Source of the DNA: Caryophanales bacterium UBA6985
Lineage (GTDB): Bacteria; Bacillota_I; Bacilli_A; RF39; UBA660
Length of the DNA: 21,404 nucleotides
Direction: 5' to 3'
Assembly: GCA_002450035.1 (NCBI GenBank)
Contig: DJYF01000042.1
Coordinates: 1 to 21,404 of the forward strand
Part shown: positions 6,069 through 13,270 of the stretch, in pieces
Numbering within the stretch: the stretch's first letter is position 1
How the letters are laid out: each line of letters opens with the position of its first letter
Position numbers and translations under genes: made by a program
The notes under the pieces: generated by a model
Database searches by the model: none
Seen by the model: the letters and a program-made list of their open reading frames with translations, nothing else
What the model was told of the DNA's origin: nothing

Positions 6069-8855
6069 ATGAGAAAGAAAAATGGATTTGTTTTAATCGA
6101 AACATTAATTGTAGTTTTATTATTAACAGTTACTTTGATGTCACTTTATTCTTCTTTTGCATATTTAGTTAATAAATCAAAAGAAAGAAATAATCACGAT
6201 TCAATAGAAACAATATATAAAACTTATTATGTTAAAAGTTTAATTGATGCAACTTATGCTACAGCTGCAACATCTCGTTTTAAAGAATCATTTAGATATT
6301 ATGCAAGTACATATTCTACGAATGATACGGGATTAAACCCAATATGTAAGGCATACGATTATGCAGGTAATAAACTTTCTTATTCCAATTATATAAGTAA
6401 TTATGATTCAAGCGATAAGATAGCAAGTTTTATAGTTTGCTCATATGATGAATATAAAACTATTGCATCATATACAGAAGAAGAATTAAATGCTAATCCT
6501 TCTTTAAAAGAAAAAGCAAAAATTATCAAGAATGATCCATTGTTTAATGCGATTGCTACATATGGAATTGAAAAAATGTATTATATAAATACTAATAGAT
6601 TACAAAAGAGCCAAGATATGGCTAAAGAAGCTTTAAATGCTGCTTTTGATGCATCATCTATTAATTATGTAAATACACTAGATAGTAATGAAAATAATGA
6701 CAAGCTTATTATTAAATATGAAAAACCATTTGTTTATCCAGCTGGGTTTGATACTACTGATTTAGAGTTACTTATAAGTAAAGAAGCCTCTCACTCATCT
6801 GTATCTATGACAGATGTAAGTAAAAAGGAAGGATCTTATCCGATATTCTTCTATCCTAAAGAAGGAGAAAGAGGAGAAGCATTTTCTGGTGGAGATATTT
6901 TTAATGGAGAATCATTTACTGTTGGTACAGGATTATTCTCTGATTTAGAGGAATTTGGTGGTAAAACAATTATTGGTTGGTCAACTAAGTCAGGTCTTAC
7001 AGCTGATGAATTAAATACTTGCGTTGAGAGTACAAATAATGGTACTGCAACTGAAGTTCTATGTTATTATGCTAATACAAGTGTAAAAGCAACAGATAAT
7101 AATAGAACACTTTATGCTGTTTGGTGTGGTGATAATACTCTTGATGGATTAATGAAGTGTAATAATGGAATTGTTGATAATTTAAAAGAAACTGTTGTTG
7201 ATGGTGTAACAACTTATTATTATGATGGAAAAAATAATAATAAACCATTAGGAAACTATTATGTTTATACAGAAAGCAAAGTTAATGGTGAACCAAAGCT
7301 TGTTGGTCAACCATGCTTCCAATTAATGAGTAATTTTGGATCTTCAACAGGATTTAAAGCTATATATGCTGGTTTATATGATTCTGCCACAGGCTGTACT
7401 TCTTCTAATATGTCTATTAATAATAGTTCTTATTCTTTTTCTAGAGCTACAGGTATTGCCACTGCTGGATATACATATTATAGAAATAGTAAAAAAATAG
7501 AGTCACAACAAACTTTCTGGGAACTTTTAAGAAGTTTTCATATTTACGAAGCTTATGTTGACGTAATGAGTGATTCTTCAACTGCTCCTGTAAAACTAGG
7601 TACTTATATATATTTGGCTAAGGGATATAAAAATGTTGATGGGGTATTTTCTTTGGATGATACAGCTGAAAGAATTCTTTTTGATGATTACTTATCAAAT
7701 AATTATAAAGATTTGATTAATAAGGTTCATAATGAAAAATATAAATATTTTTGTATGGATTCATCACAGACTATATGTGGTAATCAAATTGCATATTTTG
7801 CTGGAGTATCTCCTCTTGCAACAACCACTTCAAATGGTAAACTAATTATTAAGTATGCTTATGATTTATTTAAACAACCTTTTGATCCAAATCATTGGAA
7901 AGATTATAAGAGCCAATTTTCATCAGAAATAAGATATGATAGTGCAAAAGGACAATATTATTTACCTGCTGAAACAAGTGTTATTTATACGATGAAAGAT
8001 ACTCAAACTTTTAAGAATTCGTTTTCACATAGATATTATTGTACTGGTAAATTGGTTGCAGATGATGCAGGTGTTACTAATCTTTATTGTGATAATGGTT
8101 ATACATTTATTTATGCAATGGTTGGTAGCGGTGATAATGTTAAGTATTATAGAATTTCTTATAGTAATAGTGATTCTCCTGAATCTATTCCTCCTAATTT
8201 ATTTAACTACACATTTGGTTCGGTTGAACAAAGAACAACTGATTCAAATGCAAAAGCAACTATTGATAAATGGTTTGAGAAATATTTTAAAAAGTATAAT
8301 GAAATTTTAGATGATAAAGCTGTCTTTTGTAACGATTTTACTCCAATAGCTTATTCGTTTAATGGTTCTGAATCAACATGGTATAACCGTTTTAATAATT
8401 CAACTTTTGTAACTTATGTTTCTGATAATAAAACCTATTCAAGCACTGAACATGATAAGTATTATTATGGTGGAAGTAGTGCTTCTAAATATAGTCAATT
8501 TACTGCATGTGATACTCAATATGCTTATAGTTATAAGGATAGTGATAATACAGGTAATCATTTACTTAAATATCCAGTTGCTCTTTTAACTGCTGAAGAG
8601 TATTTAGCTTTAGGAGCTTCTACTAATAATTACATATCTGATACTAAGCTAGCATTTTATGTAATGAATCCTAGATATTTGTCTACGACTGCTTGGCATA
8701 TTACTGTTGGTAATTATTCTTCAAATGATGGTATGGATTATTGGGGTGCATCTAGTTCATACGGGTTAAGACCTGTTATATCTATTAAGATGGATGCTCC
8801 AATTTCAGGTGGAGCAGGAACTGTTAAAAATCCATTTATTTTATATGGTAAATAG
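6069..8855 (+). CDS. Giant prepilin-like protein with InlB-B-like repeat and DUF6273-like C-terminus
   Basis: The 928-residue protein starts MRKKNG then FVLIETLIVVLLL: a classical prepilin site with cleavage after Gly6, Phe at +1 and Glu at +5, and a hydrophobic helix to about residue 30. Ordinary pseudopilins are about 150-320 residues. Residues ~258-353 look like an InlB B-type (Listeria-Bacteroides) repeat: GESFTVG, then IIGWSTKSG, then TLYAVW. The C-terminal part (about 838-926) has LLTAEEYLALG, YWGASSSYGLRPVISI and GAGTVKNPFIL, resembling a DUF6273-type extracellular module. Many paired Cys suggest disulfides. The first gene's TAG is 2 bases before its ATG and the only ribosome binding site is a GGGGG run (6057-6061), so translational coupling is likely. 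The prepilin N-terminus is clearly visible; the pilus-tip or adhesin role is inferred. Confidence 0.7.
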   Translation: MRKKNGFVLIETLIVVLLLTVTLMSLYSSFAYLVNKSKERNNHDSIETIYKTYYVKSLIDATYATAATSRFKESFRYYASTYSTNDTGLNPICKAYDYAGNKLSYSNYISNYDSSDKIASFIVCSYDEYKTIASYTEEELNANPSLKEKAKIIKNDPLFNAIATYGIEKMYYINTNRLQKSQDMAKEALNAAFDASSINYVNTLDSNENNDKLIIKYEKPFVYPAGFDTTDLELLISKEASHSSVSMTDVSKKEGSYPIFFYPKEGERGEAFSGGDIFNGESFTVGTGLFSDLEEFGGKTIIGWSTKSGLTADELNTCVESTNNGTATEVLCYYANTSVKATDNNRTLYAVWCGDNTLDGLMKCNNGIVDNLKETVVDGVTTYYYDGKNNNKPLGNYYVYTESKVNGEPKLVGQPCFQLMSNFGSSTGFKAIYAGLYDSATGCTSSNMSINNSSYSFSRATGIATAGYTYYRNSKKIESQQTFWELLRSFHIYEAYVDVMSDSSTAPVKLGTYIYLAKGYKNVDGVFSLDDTAERILFDDYLSNNYKDLINKVHNEKYKYFCMDSSQTICGNQIAYFAGVSPLATTTSNGKLIIKYAYDLFKQPFDPNHWKDYKSQFSSEIRYDSAKGQYYLPAETSVIYTMKDTQTFKNSFSHRYYCTGKLVADDAGVTNLYCDNGYTFIYAMVGSGDNVKYYRISYSNSDSPESIPPNLFNYTFGSVEQRTTDSNAKATIDKWFEKYFKKYNEILDDKAVFCNDFTPIAYSFNGSESTWYNRFNNSTFVTYVSDNKTYSSTEHDKYYYGGSSASKYSQFTACDTQYAYSYKDSDNTGNHLLKYPVALLTAEEYLALGASTNNYISDTKLAFYVMNPRYLSTTAWHITVGNYSSNDGMDYWGASSSYGLRPVISIKMDAPISGGAGTVKNPFILYGK

Positions 8856-8869
8856 AAAGGACAAATAAT

Positions 8870-11800
8870 ATGAAAAGAAATTATAATCAGTCTGGTATGA
8901 CTATTATTGAAGTATTAGTAAGTGTAATAATTATTTCATTTGTAATGAGCTTATTATTTGTTCTTCTATTACAAGTTCAAAATGCTAATAGTGCTGCTAA
9001 GAAGAAATCAAATCTTTTGATTTCTCAAGCAGTAATTACTAAAGCAATTGAGCAAGATATGATTGAAATAGGAGTAAGTGCTGTTTCAGCATGTACATAT
9101 GAAGATTTTAATATGTTTAGTAATCAGATTGATGAAAGCGAACCATATGCTTGTGCTAGGTTAGAGTTTAATAAATCATATGATATTAATGATTTGGGTT
9201 ACATCATGGTTTATAAACAAAATGAAAATGCTTATGATAATGCTACTTGGGTAGTTAAATATGCAAGAGGTTATTATGATAACTGTGTTATGGGAAATTC
9301 ACCAAGTGATGGTAGTTCTTGGATTGAGTCATATAGTGTTGTTCAAAAACTTAATAATGATGTAACACTTGGTAGTTTTGTTGATAGAGTTACAGGTAAA
9401 ACTAGATATGTTTCTCTTAATTATTCAGCAGAATATGATCCTACTGAAAAGTATAGTAGACAAAAAGTTAATTCGGCTAATATAGTTATTCCTATTGTTG
9501 ATAGTAATAATTATCACTATGATATAGATTTATCTTTCTCATTTAGATTATATTACCCAGATGAGACTGATCCTTCTAAAGCAAAGCAAAGAATAGACTT
9601 TGTTTGTGATGACGAAGGAGTTGATTGTGTATGTACTTCTTCTAAGGATGAAAATTGTAATAAAACATATTCATCAAATCTTCCTGGAAGAACAAAAAGT
9701 GAAACAGATAAGACATATAATTACACTTGTACTGCAACTAAGAAGTCTGTTTCTACTTCAATGGGAATTAACAAAGATTTCTTGACATTAAGTAATGTTA
9801 ATAAGGCAGGTATTGTGCCAGATAATGTTAGAAAAATTACGTTTAGTAATTCGCTAGACTCTAATGGGTTTGGTGGATATGGTATAGATGTATCTCTTGC
9901 TCAAAATAAGACATCTATTCTATATTACGAATTTGACGATAATACAGATACATACGATATAATGATTGGTCAATCTGGTGGCGTTACTGTTGCTGGTAAG
10001 AGCATGGCTAACATGTTTGCTGATTGTATAAGGTTAGAATCCATTAATTTTAAAAATTTTAGTTCCAATGGAATTGAAGATATGAAGAATTTATTTAAAA
10101 ATTGTGAAAAACTTACTAATGACGGTATAAACGGATTTTTAAATTTAAATTTCGATGGTGTAAGAAAAATGTCTGCTATGTTTAAGGGATGTAAACGTAT
10201 TACTGTATCTCCATTTAGACAATCATCTGGTGATGCATTTAATTTAAGTAGCTTAGTGGATGCTTTTGAAATGTTTTCTAATAGTGGATTAACTGAGTTT
10301 ATTTATTATAAGGATTTGTGGTGTGATAATGTTACATCATTCTTACGTTTGCTTAGTGATTCAAATATACAAACTGTTGTAATTGGAGATATTTCTCGTA
10401 GTGTTTCTATGAATAATTTGAATTCTATGGCGCATATGCTTGATAACTGTAATAGTTTGACAACATTCAAACTTATTAATTGTAGTTTCCCAGCTTTAAA
10501 TACTATTGAAAGAATTTGTTTTCATGTAAGCTCATCCAATGTTTCGGTTATGAGTGCCTTAGGAACATATAATTCTGAAACACATGTATATTCTGGTGGT
10601 GGAATGCAATTTGTAAATTTATACACTCCTAATTTGGAAAATCTTTCTTATGCATTTTACTATGAAAAAATTAATTCAAGTTTGAATATTAGTAATTGGA
10701 CGATTGTAAATAATTATAATGCTGACCATATGTTTTTTGGAGCAGGTTTAACAGCGTTTTCATTTGGCGATGATACGTTTGGAACAGAAGGATATGGTGG
10801 TCCATACAATGGCTCTTATATGTTTTATAATTGTAGTATAAAGAAATTAATTAATAATGATACAAGAGAATCGGTATTAATTCATGCTAATTATATGTTT
10901 TATTATAATTATTTGGATACTATTGAGGGTGGTTTTTATTTACCAAATGTAGTTGATTGTACTTCTATGTTTAGTGCAGCAGGACCTTCTTCCAAGGCTG
11001 TATTTAACTATATTAAAGAAGGATCTTTATCCAAGTGTGAAAAGTTTACTAATATGTTTTTGGCTACACGTTATCAGGTTATTTATTTAGATAATATTAA
11101 TAGTGAAGTAACCGAAGGTACTGTTTCATGTGTAAATATGTTTGCTGCTGGTGGTTCGAGTGGTAAAAATACTTTGAAAAATGTTTATATGAGAAATGCT
11201 AATTTTAAAACGAGAGTTTCTATGCTTTCAATGTTTGCATATAATTGGTCACTTAGATTTGTTGACTTTGACTATGTTAAAGGAGACTGGGATAATAACA
11301 AGTATTATGATGGAACATATACATATTATGGAATGGATACTCCTGATACTAGTGATGATACAAATATTGATCATATAGGAAATTTTGAAAATTTCTTTGA
11401 TAAAGATTCCTTGGATGCTATGCCGAGTTCTATGGAAAAAATGTTTTTTAACTGTTCTTCTTTAAGGGGACTTCCAGACAATTTCTTTAGCGCGATGAAT
11501 ATAAAGCGTGTAGCTAACTGTACCGCCATGTTTGAATATGCTGGTGTTGAAGCAATTTTAGGTGGTATAAGAAATAAATTTGGAGTATTATTAGATTTTG
11601 AATTTAATTCAAATCCTGTTTTACCTTATATGTTTCATGGTGTTGATAATTTTTCTTATATTAAATTACCAAAATTAACTAAGTCTACTAATCTCGTAGA
11701 TATGTTTAATAATGTTGGAGGTAATAGTGATCGTATAACAGATTTAACCATTGATTTATCTTCTTTAACAACTAATCTTGATACTTTTATTTCTACTGGA

Positions 11801-11953
11801 TTTAGTGGAAAAGGACAAGTACCAATTAAGATTATTACTAAAGTAAATCAAACAGTAGCTTGTGGTGTTTATAATACTCTTAAGAGTAAATATCCAAGTG
11901 TAACTGTTACATATACTGATGGTGTTACTGTCTTAGATCCAACAAAATGCTAA
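8870..11953 (+). CDS. Giant prepilin-like protein with BspA/DUF285-type repeat ectodomain
   Basis: The 1027-residue protein starts MKRNYNQSG then MTIIEVLVSVIIIS: a prepilin site with cleavage after Gly9, Met at +1 and Glu at +5 (Glu14), and a hydrophobic helix to about residue 33. From residue ~380 to ~960 it carries about 17 degenerate units centred on MF..C..L, such as MFADCIRLESINF, MFKGCKRITVSPF, MFYNCSIKKL and MFFNCSSLRGLPD, at irregular intervals of roughly 20-45 residues. This is the BspA-like/DUF285 leucine-rich-repeat style seen in surface proteins of mycoplasmas and gut bacteria. A Cys-rich patch (VCDDEGVDCVC) lies before the repeats. The ATG is 14 bases past the previous TAG, with AAAGG at 8856-8860. 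Domain style is visible; an adhesive role at a pilus or pseudopilus tip is inference. Confidence 0.7.
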   Translation: MKRNYNQSGMTIIEVLVSVIIISFVMSLLFVLLLQVQNANSAAKKKSNLLISQAVITKAIEQDMIEIGVSAVSACTYEDFNMFSNQIDESEPYACARLEFNKSYDINDLGYIMVYKQNENAYDNATWVVKYARGYYDNCVMGNSPSDGSSWIESYSVVQKLNNDVTLGSFVDRVTGKTRYVSLNYSAEYDPTEKYSRQKVNSANIVIPIVDSNNYHYDIDLSFSFRLYYPDETDPSKAKQRIDFVCDDEGVDCVCTSSKDENCNKTYSSNLPGRTKSETDKTYNYTCTATKKSVSTSMGINKDFLTLSNVNKAGIVPDNVRKITFSNSLDSNGFGGYGIDVSLAQNKTSILYYEFDDNTDTYDIMIGQSGGVTVAGKSMANMFADCIRLESINFKNFSSNGIEDMKNLFKNCEKLTNDGINGFLNLNFDGVRKMSAMFKGCKRITVSPFRQSSGDAFNLSSLVDAFEMFSNSGLTEFIYYKDLWCDNVTSFLRLLSDSNIQTVVIGDISRSVSMNNLNSMAHMLDNCNSLTTFKLINCSFPALNTIERICFHVSSSNVSVMSALGTYNSETHVYSGGGMQFVNLYTPNLENLSYAFYYEKINSSLNISNWTIVNNYNADHMFFGAGLTAFSFGDDTFGTEGYGGPYNGSYMFYNCSIKKLINNDTRESVLIHANYMFYYNYLDTIEGGFYLPNVVDCTSMFSAAGPSSKAVFNYIKEGSLSKCEKFTNMFLATRYQVIYLDNINSEVTEGTVSCVNMFAAGGSSGKNTLKNVYMRNANFKTRVSMLSMFAYNWSLRFVDFDYVKGDWDNNKYYDGTYTYYGMDTPDTSDDTNIDHIGNFENFFDKDSLDAMPSSMEKMFFNCSSLRGLPDNFFSAMNIKRVANCTAMFEYAGVEAILGGIRNKFGVLLDFEFNSNPVLPYMFHGVDNFSYIKLPKLTKSTNLVDMFNNVGGNSDRITDLTIDLSSLTTNLDTFISTGFSGKGQVPIKIITKVNQTVACGVYNTLKSKYPSVTVTYTDGVTVLDPTKC

Positions 11954-11972
11954 TTTATATTAGCATTTTTTT
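11944..11972 (+). terminator. Intrinsic terminator of the prepilin-like operon
   Basis: AAAATGCTAAT (11944-11954) pairs with ATTAGCATTTT (11959-11969) around TTAT, with a T tail. The 5' arm encodes the last residues and includes the stop codon. Confidence 0.85.
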
Positions 11973-11973
11973 G

Positions 11974-11982
11974 TGTTATAAT
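11974..11982 (+). promoter_or_regulatory. Extended -10 promoter for the PDZ/S16 protease gene
   Basis: TGTTATAAT is a perfect extended -10 element placed immediately after the operon terminator. A start site near 11989 makes the ATG at 11990 almost leaderless and favours the ATG at 12002, preceded by GGTGAGG (11992-11998). Confidence 0.6.
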
Positions 11983-12001
11983 TCTTTTTATGGTGAGGAA
12001 G

Positions 12002-13003
12002 ATGAAAGTATTTATTAATTACTTATTAAATATATTTAAGAAGAATTTTATTAGTATTATTTTTCTGATATTTATTATATGTGTTATATATATAAAAGTA
12101 CCTTATACAGTATATTGTCCAGGTGGAACTATTAATATAGAAGAACGCCTTAGTAATCCTGTTTATAAGAGTAAAGGTTCTATTAATTTAACATATGTTA
12201 GTACTTTAGATGGAAACTTAGTAACATACCTTTTAGGTTTAATTTTACCTAATTGGGATTTAGTTAAAAATGAAGATAGACTTATGATAGATGAAGATAT
12301 GGAAGAGTTAACTTTAAGAGAAACTATATCTTTATATGAGTCTATTTCTAATGCTACTTATAATGCTTATAGTGCCGCTGGAATAGATGTAAATATAACA
12401 AGTAAAAATTTTTATGTTTATTATATTTTAAAAGAAAGGGCCGAAACTACTTTAAAAATAGGAGATAGAATTATTAGTTATGATGGTGTTAACTATGATG
12501 TGCAAACTAATCTTTTGGAATACATTAGTAAAAAGAATGTTGGAGATAAAATAAATTTTAAAGTAGATAGATTTGGTAAGAACGTAGATACATATGCTGT
12601 TGTTAAAGAAATAGAAGGAAGAAAAATAATAGGTATAGTAATTGATACTATATTTAATTATGATAATAAACCTGATGTTAAATATAGTTATCATGAAAGT
12701 GAAATAGGTTCTTCTGGTGGGTTAATGCTTTCTTTATCAATTTATAATGCTTTAGTAGAGAAAGACATTACAAAAGGACGTAAGATAAGTGGAACAGGTA
12801 CAATTGATTTAGATGGTAATGTTGGTCCAATTGGAGGAGTAACTTATAAAATAAAAGGAGCTGTAGATGGTAAAAGTGATATATTTATAGTTCCAAGTGA
12901 AAACTACAAGGAAGCAAAAGACTATATAAAGAAGAAAAAATATAAAATTAAATTAATAAAAGCAGAAAACTTTAAACAAGTGTTAGATAGTCTTGATAAG
13001 TAG
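12002..13003 (+). CDS. ylbL: Membrane-anchored PDZ / Lon-like serine protease (YlbL/SepM family)
   Basis: The 333-residue protein has one N-terminal membrane helix (about residues 16-33), then CPGG, a PDZ-like region (about 130-210, with KIGDRIISYDG) and a C-terminal S16 Lon-type protease domain. The Ser-Lys dyad is Ser238 in GSSGG and Lys283 in GGVTYK, 45 residues apart. There is no ATPase domain. In other Firmicutes relatives cleave extracytoplasmic substrates: SepM processes a competence pheromone, and YlbL is linked to turnover of a division inhibitor. The protease domain should lie outside the membrane. I use ATG 12002; ATG 11990, four codons earlier, is the alternative. A 66-aa gene follows, its ribosome binding site overlapping this TAG, so the two form an operon. 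The substrate here is unknown. Confidence 0.85.
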   Translation: MKVFINYLLNIFKKNFISIIFLIFIICVIYIKVPYTVYCPGGTINIEERLSNPVYKSKGSINLTYVSTLDGNLVTYLLGLILPNWDLVKNEDRLMIDEDMEELTLRETISLYESISNATYNAYSAAGIDVNITSKNFYVYYILKERAETTLKIGDRIISYDGVNYDVQTNLLEYISKKNVGDKINFKVDRFGKNVDTYAVVKEIEGRKIIGIVIDTIFNYDNKPDVKYSYHESEIGSSGGLMLSLSIYNALVEKDITKGRKISGTGTIDLDGNVGPIGGVTYKIKGAVDGKSDIFIVPSENYKEAKDYIKKKKYKIKLIKAENFKQVLDSLDK

Positions 13004-13012
13004 GAGGGAATT

Positions 13013-13213
13013 ATGAATAAAGAAAATAAAAGTGGTAATTTAGATTTATCTAAAATAAATGCCGAAGATTTTCAAAAGGAAATTGAAGATATAAGAAAAA
13101 AGTTAGACTTTAGTAATATTATAAATGATATAGATAAATATTTAACTAAGTTAGAAATAGAACAAGGTATAAAAGATAAAGATGGTAATATTATAAAGAA
13201 AGAGGAAAAGTAA
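13013..13213 (+). CDS. Small hypothetical charged protein
   Basis: This 66-residue protein is rich in Lys, Glu, Asp and Ile. It has no signal peptide or membrane segment and looks helical or coiled-coil (residues ~18-52, EDFQKEIEDIRKKLDF then IINDIDKYLTKLEIEQ), with a probable beta-turn DKDGN near the end. I do not recognise the family. Its strong ribosome binding site AGGAGGG (13002-13008) overlaps the stop codon of the upstream protease gene, so the two are probably co-expressed. A terminator starts inside its last codons. The coding call rests on the ribosome binding site, the operon position and the terminator at its end. Confidence 0.7.
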   Translation: MNKENKSGNLDLSKINAEDFQKEIEDIRKKLDFSNIINDIDKYLTKLEIEQGIKDKDGNIIKKEEK

Positions 13214-13227
13214 ACTTTTCCTTTTTT
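13201..13227 (+). terminator. Intrinsic terminator after the small gene
   Basis: GGAAAAG (13204-13210) pairs with CTTTTCC (13215-13221) around TAAA, which contains the stop codon, followed by a T tract. The stem can extend by a few weaker pairs at its base. Confidence 0.8.
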
Positions 13228-13244
13228 GATTTTTAAAAAAATTG

Positions 13245-13250
13245 TATAAT
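13245..13250 (+). promoter_or_regulatory. -10 box of the mutS promoter
   Basis: TATAAT stands 10 bases before the mutS ribosome binding site AGGTGA (13260-13265). The -35 position falls in the T tract of the preceding terminator and matches the consensus poorly, so only the -10 is supported. Confidence 0.5.
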
Positions 13251-13270
13251 AGTTAATACAGGTGATAAAA

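Noticed and set aside
8056..8310. Small overlapping frame inside the second prepilin-like gene
   Set aside because: It is an out-of-frame reading of a well-supported gene, has an unnatural Met/Ile/Leu-rich composition and no ribosome binding site.
13262..13270. GTG start at 13262 for mutS
   Set aside because: The GTG is part of the AGGTGA ribosome binding site; GTG 13271 is correctly spaced. The same logic rejects GTG 18187 for parC.
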